Assembly: GCF_013425765.1 (NCBI RefSeq)
Contig: NZ_JACCJZ010000017.1
Span: 1 to 64,000, forward strand
Source of the DNA: Luteimonas deserti
GTDB lineage: Bacteria > Pseudomonadota > Gammaproteobacteria > Xanthomonadales > Xanthomonadaceae
Reading direction: 5' to 3'
Length of the DNA: 64,000 nucleotides
The notes beneath the pieces are model-generated. The model saw nothing but the letters and a program-made list of their open reading frames with translations, did no database searches and was not told the origin of the DNA. Of this stretch, positions 35,677 through 45,508 are shown in pieces (positions within the stretch are counted from its first letter, which is position 1; every line of letters begins with the position of its first letter). A program made the translations under genes and the position numbers.

Positions 35677-38600
35677 ATGCTGAGTGTGGGCACGGTGCTG
35701 CTGGCGACCGCGCTGTGGCTGGGGCTGATGTTCGCCGCGGCGCTCTACGGCGAGCGTCATGCCGACGCGTTTTCGGCCCGCTGGCGCCATGTCTACGTGC
35801 TGTCGCTGGCGGTGCATTGCACCTCCTGGACCTTCTACGGCACGGTCACCCAGGCCGCCCGGTACGGCTGGCCGCTGCCACCCACGTTTCTCGGCGCGAT
35901 CCTCTTCCATCTGTTGGCGTGGCCGGCGCTGGTGCGTCTCGTGCGTCTGGCCCGCGAGAGCAATGCCACCTCGTTGGCCGATCTGATCGCGTCGCGGCTG
36001 GGGCGCGATGCCTGGCTGGCGGCTGCGGTCACGCTCGTCGTCGCGCTCGGCCTCGTGCCCTACATCGCCCTGCAGCTCAAGGCGGCGGCGATGAGCTACG
36101 CGACCCTGCTCGGCCTGCCGCCGGCGGCCACGGCCGCGGCGCCGCTGCGCGACGGGGCGCTGTATGTGGCGCTGGCAATGGCACTGTTCACGATGCTGTT
36201 CGGTACACGGCGGGCGAGCGCGGCCGAGCACAACCGCGGGCTGGTGCTGGCCATGGCGTTCGAATCGCTGTTCAAGCTGGTGGCCATGCTGGCCCTGGGC
36301 GTGTTCGTCTGGCTCGGCCTGCGCGGACTTCCGGCCGTGCCGCCGCCGACGGTTGCGCCGGCAGGCGGATTCGTGCCGCTGGTACTGCTGGGCGCGGCCG
36401 CGATGTTCATCCTTCCGCACCAGTTTCATGTGGGCATCGTCGAGTGCCGCGACGAAGCCCATGTGCGCGCCGCGCGCTGGCGGTTTCCGCTGTATCTGCT
36501 GCTGATCGCGCTGCCGATGCTGCCACTGGCGCGCGCCGGTCAGGCACTGCTGGGAGACGCGGTGTCGTCGGACATGTACGCGCTGGCGTTGCCGCTGGCG
36601 ATGGGCCAGGAGGGGCTCGCGCTGCTGGTGTTCCTGGGGGGGCTGAGTGCGGCGACCGGCATGGTCGTGGTGAGCACGCTGACGCTGAGCCTGATGATCG
36701 GCAACCACTGGTTCGCGCCCGGTCTGCTGCGCGGCGCGTGGGCACGCGACGACGGCAACGACCGCCGCGGTGCGCTGCTGGCCCTCCGCCGCGGGGTGAT
36801 CGTCGCGATCATGCTGTCGGGCTGGTTGTACAGCCGGCTGGTCAGCGGCAACGACGCGCTGGCCGACGTCGGCGCGGTGTCGTTCTCGGCCCTGGCCACG
36901 CTGGTCCCGGCCCTGGGCTTCGCGGTGTGGCGACCGCAGACGCCGCCTGCAGCCGCGCTGGCCGGCGTGCTCGCCGGATTCGCCGCCTGGTGCTGGGTGA
37001 TGCTGCTGCCGATGCTGATGCTGGCCGGCAGCATGGACCCGTCGTGGGTGCGCGACGGCCCCATGGGTCTGGCGTGGCTGGCCCCCGACGGGCTGTTCGG
37101 ACTGACCGGCTGGAGCCGGCTCGGTCGTGCGGTCGGGGTGAGCCTGTTCGTCGGGACCGCAGTGACCCTGCTGGTGGCGTGGTGGCGCGGGCCGGCGTTC
37201 GATACCGGGCCGCGGCCCGGCGTGAGCCGCCAGACGCTGGCGGGCGCGGGCCGACGCTTCCTCCCGGCAGCGCGTGTGGATGCGCTGCTGGCCGATGCGC
37301 CGGTGCAGGGCGCGGTGCCGGTCGCGGTGCAGGCGCGGCTGGAGCGCGAATTGTCGGCCGTGCTGGGTGCGGCCTCGGCGCGCCTTCTGCTGGACGCCGC
37401 GCGCCGCGAGGCCGGTCCGGACCTCGACACCGTCGCGCAGATCGTCGGCCAGGCATCGCGCGATCTGCGGTTCAACCAGCGCGTGCTGGAGGCGGCGCTG
37501 GAGAACATGAGCCAGGGCATCAGCGTGGTCGACGACCAGCTGCGCCTGGTGGCGTGGAACGCCCGCTACGCCGAACTGTTCGGCTATCCGGCGCAGCTGC
37601 TTCGTGTCGGCATCGAGGTGGCCGAGCTGGTGCGGCACAACGTGGCGCATGGCGTCATCGGGGCGGTCGAGGTCGATGTGGAAGTGGGCAAGCGTCTGCG
37701 CCACATGCGCGCCGGCACGCCCTACGTGGCCGAGCGCACGCTGCGCCACGGCCAGGTGATCGAGATCCGCGGCAACCCGATGCCCGGGGGAGGGTTCGTC
37801 GCGACGTTCACCGACGTCACCGCGTTCCGGCGCACCGAGCACGCCCTGCGGCTCTCGAACGAGACGCTGGAACAGCGCGTCGCCGACCGCACCGACCGTC
37901 TGGACCAGGCGCGGCGCGAAGCGGAACGTGCTAACCATGCCAAGACCCGCTTCCTCACCGCGGTCGGCCACGATCTGCTGCAACCCCTGCATGCCGCGCA
38001 ATTGTTCACCGACGCGCTCGCGCAGCAGGCGCTGCCCGATGGCCAGCGGCGCCAGCTGAGACAGATCCGCGGCGCGCTCGATTCCACCGCCGGTCTGCTG
38101 GCCGGCCTGTTCGACATGTCGAGGCTCGAAGCCGGCGGGCTCGTACCGCAGGTGCGCGCGTTCCCCCTGGCCGACGTGCTCGATCCGCTGGCATCGGAGT
38201 TCGCGGCGCTCGCCGCCGAGCGCGGCCTGGGCTTCCGTCACGTGCCGAGCGGCGTCTGGGTGAAGGGCGACCCGCAACTGCTTCGACGCATCCTGCAGAA
38301 CTTCCTCGCCAATGCGGTGCGCTATACCGCGCGCGGCCGCGTGGTCGTGGGGGTGCGGCGCCAGGGCGCACGCGTCCGCGTCGAAGTGCACGACACGGGC
38401 CCGGGGATCCCCCGGGCGCAGCAGGCCACGATCTTCGAGGAGTTCCGCCGCGGCGAGGGCGCTGCCGGACAGGGGCTCGGGCTCGGCCTCGCCATCGCCG
38501 AACGCATCGCGGGCCTGCTCGATGCGCCGCTGGGGCTGCGAAGCCGGGAGGCGCACGGGACCGCGTTCTGGGTCGAGCTGCGCCGCATGCAGGATCCGCC

Positions 38601-39003
38601 GCCGATGCCCGCGCCGGCGACGCGGCAGGGACTGGCCGGCACCCGCGTGCTGCTGGTCGACAACGACCCGGCGGCCCTGCAGGGTCTGGCCCGGCTGCTC
38701 GAAGGCTGGGGCTGCAGTGTCCGGGCCGCCGCGGACGAGGCGGGCGCGCGTCGTGCACTGGAGGGCGGCGAGGTCGACCTGTGGATCTTCGACTACCACC
38801 TCGACGATGGCGACACGGGCCTCGCCCTGCACGACCGACTCGCTTCCGGCGCCGACGGCCGGCCGCTGCTGGTGCTCAGCGCGGACGACAACGACGCGGT
38901 GCGCCGACATGCGCTGGAGGCGGGCGTGTCCCTGCTCGCCAAACCCGTGCGTCCGCTGGCGCTCAAATCGGTGCTCGAGCGGCTGCGCGCGATGCGCGCC
39001 TGA
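35677..39003 (+). CDS. SLC5 (sodium/solute symporter)-PAS-histidine kinase-receiver hybrid sensor
   Basis: The 1108-residue protein begins with ~13 transmembrane helices of the sodium:solute symporter fold (to ~residue 500). A PAS domain follows (VDDQLRLVAWNARYAELFGYP, ~620), then a coiled coil (ETLEQRVADRTDRLDQARREA, ~735), HisKA with GHDLLQPLHAAQLF (~770, His acceptor), an HATPase domain (NFLANAVRYT, DTGPGIP, GLGLGLAIAERI) and a C-terminal receiver (VLLVDNDPAA ... IFDYHLDDGDTG ... LAKPV, ~990-1108). The layout is that of CrbS/CbrA-type sensors, which couple transport or sensing of a carbon source to regulation. No LuxR-type partner regulator is adjacent, so it is an orphan here. An ATG at 35677 after GGGGAGACGTGG is the likely start. 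Confidence 0.92.
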   Translation: MLSVGTVLLATALWLGLMFAAALYGERHADAFSARWRHVYVLSLAVHCTSWTFYGTVTQAARYGWPLPPTFLGAILFHLLAWPALVRLVRLARESNATSLADLIASRLGRDAWLAAAVTLVVALGLVPYIALQLKAAAMSYATLLGLPPAATAAAPLRDGALYVALAMALFTMLFGTRRASAAEHNRGLVLAMAFESLFKLVAMLALGVFVWLGLRGLPAVPPPTVAPAGGFVPLVLLGAAAMFILPHQFHVGIVECRDEAHVRAARWRFPLYLLLIALPMLPLARAGQALLGDAVSSDMYALALPLAMGQEGLALLVFLGGLSAATGMVVVSTLTLSLMIGNHWFAPGLLRGAWARDDGNDRRGALLALRRGVIVAIMLSGWLYSRLVSGNDALADVGAVSFSALATLVPALGFAVWRPQTPPAAALAGVLAGFAAWCWVMLLPMLMLAGSMDPSWVRDGPMGLAWLAPDGLFGLTGWSRLGRAVGVSLFVGTAVTLLVAWWRGPAFDTGPRPGVSRQTLAGAGRRFLPAARVDALLADAPVQGAVPVAVQARLERELSAVLGAASARLLLDAARREAGPDLDTVAQIVGQASRDLRFNQRVLEAALENMSQGISVVDDQLRLVAWNARYAELFGYPAQLLRVGIEVAELVRHNVAHGVIGAVEVDVEVGKRLRHMRAGTPYVAERTLRHGQVIEIRGNPMPGGGFVATFTDVTAFRRTEHALRLSNETLEQRVADRTDRLDQARREAERANHAKTRFLTAVGHDLLQPLHAAQLFTDALAQQALPDGQRRQLRQIRGALDSTAGLLAGLFDMSRLEAGGLVPQVRAFPLADVLDPLASEFAALAAERGLGFRHVPSGVWVKGDPQLLRRILQNFLANAVRYTARGRVVVGVRRQGARVRVEVHDTGPGIPRAQQATIFEEFRRGEGAAGQGLGLGLAIAERIAGLLDAPLGLRSREAHGTAFWVELRRMQDPPPMPAPATRQGLAGTRVLLVDNDPAALQGLARLLEGWGCSVRAAADEAGARRALEGGEVDLWIFDYHLDDGDTGLALHDRLASGADGRPLLVLSADDNDAVRRHALEAGVSLLAKPVRPLALKSVLERLRAMRA

Positions 39004-39055
39004 GCGTGGCCGCCGCGCCGCTAGAATGGCCGGCCCTTCGACAGGCGCCGCGTCC

Positions 39056-39544
39056 ATGCCCTACACCCCGATCGTCGCGACCCTGGGTTACGTGCGTTCG
39101 CCCGATGGCCGGCGGGTGCTCATGGTCCACCGCAATGCGCGGCCCGGCGATCATCACCTCGGCAAGTACAACGGCCTCGGCGGCAAGCTGGAGGCGGACG
39201 AGGACGTGGTGGCTGGCATGCGCCGCGAGATCCTCGAGGAAGCCGGCATCGCCTGCACCGCGATGACGCTGCGCGGCACGATCAGCTGGCCGGGATTCGG
39301 CAAGCAGGGCGAGGACTGGCTGGGGTTCGTCTTCGTCATCGACGCCTTCGAAGGCACGCCGCCGGCGGCGAATGTCGAAGGCACCCTGGAATGGGTGGAC
39401 ATCGCACGGCTGCCCGAGCTGCCGATGTGGGACGGCGACCGCCATTTCCTGCCGCTGGTGTTCGACGACGATCCGCGGGCCTTCCACGGGGTGATGCCCT
39501 ACCGCGACGGCACGATGCAGTCCTGGACGTTCTCCCGGATCTGA
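39056..39544 (+). CDS. NUDIX hydrolase, MutT/8-oxo-dGTP diphosphatase-like
   Basis: The 162-residue protein has a complete Nudix box: GGKLEADEDVVAGMRREILEEAGI (~residues 41-64). The N-terminus (ATLGYVRSPDGRRVLMVHRNARPGDHHLGKYNGLGGKLE) and the C-terminal half resemble the MutT/NUDT1-like group that hydrolyses oxidised purine nucleotides. The ATG at 39056 lies 52 bp after the sensor kinase stop, with a TAGAAT -10-like word at 39022. Substrate is inferred from family resemblance only. Confidence 0.88.
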   Translation: MPYTPIVATLGYVRSPDGRRVLMVHRNARPGDHHLGKYNGLGGKLEADEDVVAGMRREILEEAGIACTAMTLRGTISWPGFGKQGEDWLGFVFVIDAFEGTPPAANVEGTLEWVDIARLPELPMWDGDRHFLPLVFDDDPRAFHGVMPYRDGTMQSWTFSRI

Positions 39545-39635
39545 GCCCGTCGATCCCGGCGCCGCGTGGGCGACGCCGTCGCATCGGCGCGTGGCGCGCT
39601 CCCGGTGCAGTCGGCCCGCGGCCGACCCGGCGGCC

Positions 39636-42600
39636 TCAGCCCGCGCCCGCAGGCGCCAGCGCGATCAGCAGGCCACGCGCGGTCTTGATCCGGCTTTCTG
39701 CCTCGGGCAGCTCGAGAGTGACGCGCAGCTTGTCCGGACCGTCCATCCGGTAGTGGGCCGGCTGGCCCTGGATCAGGCGGATCACCGCCATCGGGTCGAC
39801 ATGCGGCTTTTCCGTGAACTGGACGCGCCCGCCGGCCTCGCCGAGATCGATCTTGCGCACGCCGAGCGCCGTCGCCTGCAGCTTCAGGTCGGCGACCGCG
39901 AACAGATGCCTGGCCGGGTCAGGAAGCAGGCCGAAGCGGTCGATCATCTCCACCTGCAGCTCGCGCAGCGCGTCGGCATCGCGTGCGCTGCTGATGCGCT
40001 TGTAGAGCATCAGGCGTGCGTGCACGTCGGGCAGGTAGTCGTCGGGAATCAGCGCCGGGACGTGCAGCTCGATGTCGGCGCCGCGGGCGTCGGCGGCATC
40101 GGCGTCGGGCAGTTTGCCCTGCTTGATGCTGCGCACCGCGCGTTCCAGCAGCTCGGTGTAGAGGCTGAAACCGACTTCGGCCATCTGCCCGCTCTGGCCT
40201 TCGCCGAGCAGCTCGCCGGCGCCGCGGATCTCCAGATCGTGCGTGGACAGGGTGAAGCCGGCACCCAGCTCGTCCATCGACGCGATCGCCTCCAGGCGCT
40301 TGCGTGCGTCGCTGGTGATGCTGCGCTTGTCCGGCGTGACCAGATAGGCGTAGGCGCGATGGTGCGAGCGCCCGACGCGCCCGCGCAGCTGGTGCAGCTG
40401 GGCCAGGCCGAACTTGTCGGCGCGGTTGATGATGATGGTGTTGGCGTTGGGGATGTCGATGCCCGATTCGATGATCGTCGAGCACAACAGCACGTTGAAG
40501 CGCTGCTTGTGGAAATCCAGCATCACGCGTTCGAGCTCGCGCTCGGGCATCTGGCCATGGGCGATGCCGATGCGCGCATCGGGCACCAGGTCCTGCAGCT
40601 CACGCTGCATGCGCCCGATGCTCTCGACGTCGTTGTGCAGGAAGTAGACCTGGCCGCCGCGGGCGAGTTCGCGCTGGAAGGCTTCGCGCAATTGCGCGTC
40701 GTCCCAGGGCACGACGAAGGTCTGCACCGCCAGCCGGTGCGCGGGCGGCGTGGCGATGATGGAGAGATCGCGCAGGCCGGCCATGGCCATGTTGAGCGTG
40801 CGCGGGATCGGCGTGGCGGTGAGCGTGAGCAGGTGCACGTTCGCGCGCAGCGCCTTGAGCGCCTCCTTCTGGCGCACGCCGAAGCGCTGCTCCTCGTCAA
40901 CGATCACCAGGCCCAGGTCCTTGAACTTGACGTCGGGCTGCAGCAGGCGGTGGGTGCCGACGATCACGTCGATCTCCCCGCGCGCGAGCTTCTCGAGCTC
41001 GGCCTTGATCTCCTTGGTGCTCTTGAACCGCGACAGCACCTCCACCCGCAACGGCCAGTCGGCGAAGCGGTCGGCCATCGTGCGGTAGTGCTGCTCGGCG
41101 AGCAGCGTGGTCGGCACCAGCACCGCCACCTGCTTCCCCGCCGCTGCGGCCACGAACGCGGCGCGTACGGCGACCTCGGTCTTGCCGAAGCCGACGTCGC
41201 CGCAGACGACGCGGTCCATGGGCTGGCTGCTGCCGAGGTCGCGGATCACCGCCTCGATCGCAGCGTGCTGGTCGGGCGTCTCCTCGAACGGGAACGCGGC
41301 CGCGAACGGCTCGTACATCGCCCGGTCCACCTCCAGTGCGAGCCCGGCCCGGGCCTGGCGCTTGGCCTGGATCTCCAGCAGTTCCGCGGCGACGTCGCGC
41401 ACCTTGTCCGCCGCTTTCTTCTTGGCCTTGGTCCAGGCTTCGCCGCCGAGCGAATGCAGCGGCGCGGTCTCCGGCGACGCGCCCGAGTAGCGGTTGACCA
41501 GATGCAGCTGCGACACCGGCACGTACAGGCGGTCGCCCTTGGCGTATTCGATGTCGAGGTATTCGCCGGGCTGGCCGCCGGCCTCGAGCACGACGAGGCC
41601 GCGGTAGCGGCCCACGCCATGGTCCTCGTGCACGATCGGCGCGCCTTCGCTGAGTTCGCCGAGGTCGCGGATGATGGTTTCCGGGTCGCGCCCTACACGC
41701 TTGCGCCGACGCGGCTGGGCCGCGCGCTCGGGAAACAGCTGGCGCTCGGTGAGCACCGTGATCTGTGGCGCGTCGAGGGCGAAGCCGTCGTCGAGCGGCG
41801 CGACCGCGATCGCGAACGGCGCGTCCCCGGCGAGAAACCCGCCGAAGCCGGGCAGCACCGCCGGGCGCAGCTCCGCGGCCTGCAGGACCTCGAGCAGCGC
41901 CTCGCGGCGCCCCGCCGAGTCCGCGGCCACGAGCACCCGGCCGGGGTAATGATCGAGAAAACCGCGCAGGGCCTGGGCCGGCGCGGCGTCGCGTGCGGCC
42001 AGCGGCAACTCCGGCGCGGGCTGGTCGCCCAGTGCGGCGGCCTGCCCATGACGCGGGTGCGCAGGCTCGCATACCTCCACGCGCACACCCTGGTTGAGGC
42101 GTTCGCGCAACGCGTCCGGTGCCAGCCAGAGCTCGCCCGGCGGCAGCAGCGGACGTTCGATGTCGTGACGCAACTGGTCGTAGCGGTGCGCGATCTGGTC
42201 CCAGAACTGCTCGCTGCACGCCCCCACGCCGGTGTCGAGCACCGGCAGCGTCGTGGCGGGGAGATAGTCGAACAGCGTCGCGGTGGAAACGGCCGCGGCG
42301 TCGCGCTCGGCCAGCGCCCGCCGCGGCGCCTCGAAGAACAGCGGCAGGTAGTACTCGATGCCGGCGGGCGCGGCGCCGGCCTTCAGGTCCTGGTAGAGCC
42401 CGCTGCGCCGGGTGTCGATGTCGAACCGGTCGCGCAGGGCATCCATCGCCCGCGCGGTCGCGGCCTCGTCCATCGGCACCTCGCGGCCCGGCAGCAGGCG
42501 CAGCGCATCGATGCGGTCGAGCGATCGTTGCGATTCCGGATCGAAGGCACGGATGGACTCGATCGCATCGTCGAACAGCTCAATGCGGTAGGGCTGGCCG

Positions 42601-43151
42601 GTGCCCATCGGGTACACATCGAGCAGGCCGCCGCGCACGGCGAAATCGCCGGGATCGTGGACCTGCGGGACATGGGCATAGCCCGCGCGTTCGAGCCGGC
42701 GCTTCTCGGATTCGAGGTTCAGCGTCTGGCCGACGGCCAGATCGAAACTGCTCGCGGCGATGTAGCGCACGGGTGCCAGCCGTTGCATCAGGGTCTGCAC
42801 CGGCACCACCACGATGCCCCGCTCGAGCGAGGGCAGGCGGTGCAGCGCGGCGAGGCGCTGCGAGACGATGTCCGGGTGCGGACTGAACCGGTCGAAGGGG
42901 AGGGTTTCCCAATCCGGGAAGCCCAGCACCGGCAGCGCCGGATCGTCGCCGCCCAGCGTGCGCATGTCGTGTTCCAGTTGATGCGCACCGTGATTGTCGC
43001 GGGCGACCAGCAGCAGCGGGCCACGGTGCGTGCGTGCAGCCTGCAGCACCGCCCAGGCCAGCGCACTGCGGCTGACGGGCGCGCGCCACCAGGCGCGGGC
43101 CTGGCCGGAGGCGGGCAGGGGTGGGGCGGCGGACGGCGACGACTTGGGCAT
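39636..43151 (-). CDS. mfd: Transcription-repair coupling factor
   Basis: The 1171-residue SF2 translocase removes stalled RNA polymerase at DNA lesions and recruits UvrA. The N-terminus has the UvrB-homologous domain (RDNHGAHQLEHDMRTL, PDWETLPFDRFSPHPDIVSQRL), then the RNA polymerase-interacting domain (~500-560: GAPIVHEDHGVGRYRGL). The RecG-like motor follows, with Walker A GDVGFGKTEVA, DEEQRFG and HGQMPE, and a C-terminal TRCF domain. Length matches E. coli Mfd (1148). On the opposite strand the whole gene is open, a GC-rich artefact. It is monocistronic by spacing. Confidence 0.97.
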   Translation of the reverse strand: MPKSSPSAAPPLPASGQARAWWRAPVSRSALAWAVLQAARTHRGPLLLVARDNHGAHQLEHDMRTLGGDDPALPVLGFPDWETLPFDRFSPHPDIVSQRLAALHRLPSLERGIVVVPVQTLMQRLAPVRYIAASSFDLAVGQTLNLESEKRRLERAGYAHVPQVHDPGDFAVRGGLLDVYPMGTGQPYRIELFDDAIESIRAFDPESQRSLDRIDALRLLPGREVPMDEAATARAMDALRDRFDIDTRRSGLYQDLKAGAAPAGIEYYLPLFFEAPRRALAERDAAAVSTATLFDYLPATTLPVLDTGVGACSEQFWDQIAHRYDQLRHDIERPLLPPGELWLAPDALRERLNQGVRVEVCEPAHPRHGQAAALGDQPAPELPLAARDAAPAQALRGFLDHYPGRVLVAADSAGRREALLEVLQAAELRPAVLPGFGGFLAGDAPFAIAVAPLDDGFALDAPQITVLTERQLFPERAAQPRRRKRVGRDPETIIRDLGELSEGAPIVHEDHGVGRYRGLVVLEAGGQPGEYLDIEYAKGDRLYVPVSQLHLVNRYSGASPETAPLHSLGGEAWTKAKKKAADKVRDVAAELLEIQAKRQARAGLALEVDRAMYEPFAAAFPFEETPDQHAAIEAVIRDLGSSQPMDRVVCGDVGFGKTEVAVRAAFVAAAAGKQVAVLVPTTLLAEQHYRTMADRFADWPLRVEVLSRFKSTKEIKAELEKLARGEIDVIVGTHRLLQPDVKFKDLGLVIVDEEQRFGVRQKEALKALRANVHLLTLTATPIPRTLNMAMAGLRDLSIIATPPAHRLAVQTFVVPWDDAQLREAFQRELARGGQVYFLHNDVESIGRMQRELQDLVPDARIGIAHGQMPERELERVMLDFHKQRFNVLLCSTIIESGIDIPNANTIIINRADKFGLAQLHQLRGRVGRSHHRAYAYLVTPDKRSITSDARKRLEAIASMDELGAGFTLSTHDLEIRGAGELLGEGQSGQMAEVGFSLYTELLERAVRSIKQGKLPDADAADARGADIELHVPALIPDDYLPDVHARLMLYKRISSARDADALRELQVEMIDRFGLLPDPARHLFAVADLKLQATALGVRKIDLGEAGGRVQFTEKPHVDPMAVIRLIQGQPAHYRMDGPDKLRVTLELPEAESRIKTARGLLIALAPAGAG

Positions 43152-43272
43152 TCTGGAATTCGGGCAGCAGAAGGACGCACGGCGGCGGCTGGGCCGCTCG
43201 TCGCGAGCGCGGAAGTCTAAACGAACGCGTCTCGCCGCCCGCGACAGTGCAGGCGCCGTGGAGCGTGGACTA

Positions 43273-43851
43273 TCAGCCCAGCGGAAGTGCCGGCGCGGTG
43301 TCGTGCGCGCTGGCCCGGCGCAGATCGAGCGATACCCGCACCATGCCCGGCGCGTCCACCGCTTCGCGCTGGAAGCCCAGCGATTTGGCCAGCGCCAGCA
43401 TCGGCTCGTTCTCTTCCAGCACGTCGCCGAACAGGCGTTCGAGCCGCTTGCCCTTGGCCCAGCGCACCAGGCGACGCATCAGGTGCCGGCCCAGGCCCAT
43501 GCCGGCGACATAGTGACTGACCAGGATGTGGAACTCGGCCTGGCGGGTGCCGGGGAGCACGGCCGCCCGCGCAACCGCGCCCACCAGCGCATCGCCGGGG
43601 GTCATGGGTTCTGCGGCCACCAGCACGAATTCCGACTTCGGATTCGGCTGGGTCAGCCGGCTCGCGGTCTCCGGGGACAGTTCCGCACGCGCGAACAGGA
43701 AACGCTGGCGGACCTCGTCGGGCTCCAGCAGCGCGAACGCCGCGCGCAGCGGCTCGGCGTCGGCCGGGCGGATGGGACGGATCAGCACCTGGCGGCCGTT
43801 GGCGAGGCGGATTTCCTCATGCCAGGGAGGGAGGCGGTTGCGTGCGGTCAT
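43273..43851 (-). CDS. GNAT acetyltransferase resembling the acetyltransferase domain of protein-lysine acetylase Pat
   Basis: The 192-residue protein has an N-terminal LANGRQVLIRPIRPADAEPLRAAF motif, followed by EVRQRFLF and an acetyl-CoA loop VAGMGLGRHLMRRLVRWAKGKRLERLFGDVLEENEPMLALAKSLGF. The R-P-I-R-x-x-D start, the G-x-G-x-x-L loop and the V-L-x-x-N-x-x-M-x-x-L segment are typical of the GNAT half of Pat/YfiQ-type lysine acetyltransferases, but the acyl-CoA-synthetase-like half is absent. A protein or small-molecule substrate is possible. It is a single gene between mfd and rlmJ. Confidence 0.82.
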   Translation of the reverse strand: MTARNRLPPWHEEIRLANGRQVLIRPIRPADAEPLRAAFALLEPDEVRQRFLFARAELSPETASRLTQPNPKSEFVLVAAEPMTPGDALVGAVARAAVLPGTRQAEFHILVSHYVAGMGLGRHLMRRLVRWAKGKRLERLFGDVLEENEPMLALAKSLGFQREAVDAPGMVRVSLDLRRASAHDTAPALPLG

Positions 43852-43965
43852 CGACTGGGGAACCGGAGACGGTGGCCGGACCTTACCCGTTGCCGCGATT
43901 CAGGGACCGTGAAGGGCGCTGTTCATGTGCTGCCGGCGGACGCATTCACTTCAATGCGCGCGGGC

Positions 43966-44826
43966 TCAGGCGGGCTCGCGGAGCCAGTGCAGACGCGTGT
44001 CGGCGCCGACGTCCTCGCCCAGCAGGGCGCGCAGCTCGTCCAGCGCCGGCGCCAGTGCGGTGGCGAGCTGCCAGGGCGGGTCCAGCAGCAGCAGGCCACT
44101 GCCGTTCATCCGCAGCGGCGAATCGTCCTTGCGGACCAGAAGCTCGACCAGCAGGGTCGAGCGTGTCTGCAGCTTGGACGCGGCGCGCAGGAACGGCGAC
44201 AGGGTGCGCCGCTGCTTGATCGGGTACCACAGGGCCTGGATGCCCTGGGGCCAGCGGGCCAGGGTCTCGCGCATCGCCCGCCACGCGATGTCGAACTCGG
44301 CGGCCTGCGCTTCGTACGGCGGGTCGATCAGCACGAGGCCGCGATTGAACCGCTGCGCGCCGTGCCTCGGCGGCAGCAGCGACTTCATCGCCGCATAGCC
44401 GTCGCCGGCATGGACCGATACCCGCGGATCGCCGCCCAGTGCCCGGCGCAGCGCGCCTGCGGCGGCGGGTTCGATCTCGCAGCAGGCGATCCGGTCCTGC
44501 GCGCGCAACGCGTGGGCCAGCAGCCAGGGAGAGCCCGGATACGCATCGGCGCCGTGCGCGGCCCTGCAGGCGGCCACCGCATCGAGATACCGCCTGAGCA
44601 GCGGCTGCTTCGGAGAGGACGCCAGCAGCAGGTTGATGCCGTCGTCGGCCTCGGCCGTGCGCCGCGCGCGAGCCTCGAGCAGGCGGTAGACGCCGCCCCC
44701 GGCATGGGTATCGAGCGCGAAACACGGCGTTGGTTTGGCGGTCAACGCATCGCAGATCGCGAGCAGCACGACGTGCTTGAGGACATCGGCGTGGTTGCCG
44801 GCGTGGAAGGCGTGCTGGTAATTCAT
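43966..44826 (-). CDS. rlmJ: 23S rRNA (adenine-2030-N6)-methyltransferase
   Basis: The 286-residue SAM-dependent enzyme methylates A2030 of 23S rRNA. It begins MNYQHAFHAGNHADVLKH, the family signature, and has the SAM site LDTHAGGGVY and the amino-N-methylase motif LIDPPYE (DPPY), followed by LWYPIKQRR. Length matches E. coli RlmJ (280). A second Met two codons upstream (44832) is an alternative start. The open frame continues ~230 codons upstream with no protein-like composition. Confidence 0.95.
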   Translation of the reverse strand: MNYQHAFHAGNHADVLKHVVLLAICDALTAKPTPCFALDTHAGGGVYRLLEARARRTAEADDGINLLLASSPKQPLLRRYLDAVAACRAAHGADAYPGSPWLLAHALRAQDRIACCEIEPAAAGALRRALGGDPRVSVHAGDGYAAMKSLLPPRHGAQRFNRGLVLIDPPYEAQAAEFDIAWRAMRETLARWPQGIQALWYPIKQRRTLSPFLRAASKLQTRSTLLVELLVRKDDSPLRMNGSGLLLLDPPWQLATALAPALDELRALLGEDVGADTRLHWLREPA

Positions 44827-44832
44827 CCGCAT

Positions 44833-45508
44833 AGCGTAGTCGCCATCGGGCCGGGGCGTGCCGACGCGGTGGCGAGGCCGCTCGGGCGATGGTCCGACAG
44901 CGGGATGCGGGGTTCGCCGTCCGATGCGCGAATACTCGGGTGGGACACGATGACGGCCCGTCCGGGGCCGCGCGCGGATCCGCACGCCGGTGAGCACTGC
45001 GACGAGGACTCCGCGGCAGGCATCCCGCGCCGGGCGACGATCGGCACACTCGGCTTCACCCGGAATGCGGAGGCGGAGATGGTGCCCGACGTCCCGAAGG
45101 ATGCGCCCGAAGCAGCCGTCACGCGGCGGCGGACCGATCGCTGCGCCGCGCTCACCAGGCGCCGGTTCTCCGGGAGCCTGTTCGTCCGTAGCCGTTCGCA
45201 GGGCACCAGCGACGTGATGCCGTGCCGGGTCGGCGACGAGGCGTCTTCGAGCATCGGCCGATGCGGGCCCCTTCGACGACCGCGACGGGCGCGCGATCGG
45301 GTTCCACCAGACCCATCCTCGTCGATGCCACGGAGGTGGTGTCCCGCTGGAACGGTCCGGGGGGCAGTGCGTGCAGGCTCTGAGCAGCGGCCCGTCGAAG
45401 GCTCGCCGATCCCGCCGGCGACGCTCCGCCGGCCTCTCCGCGCCGCCAGGAGCGGGCACTGGGTCCTGCCCGGGAGTAGCATGCGCGGACCCCAGCTGCC
45501 GCCGACGC
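44833..45508. other. Gene-less divergent spacer of ~676 bp between rlmJ and creB
   Basis: The sequence is GC-rich, with open frames on both strands but with Arg/Ala/Gly/Pro-dominated translations lacking any domain. I see no tRNA, no terminator and no good sigma-70 promoter. A weak 6-bp hairpin (CGGGCA / TGCCCG) lies about 35 bp before creB. It must contain the promoters of both flanking genes. Confidence 0.55.

Noticed and set aside
35347..39057. Minus-strand frame of >1200 codons opposite the receptor and sensor kinase genes
   Set aside because: Same GC-driven artefact; spans two unrelated real genes.
39591..43220. Open frame of >1200 codons on the plus strand opposite mfd
   Set aside because: Antisense shadow typical of ~70% GC codon usage; composition lacks any domain, and mfd is certain.
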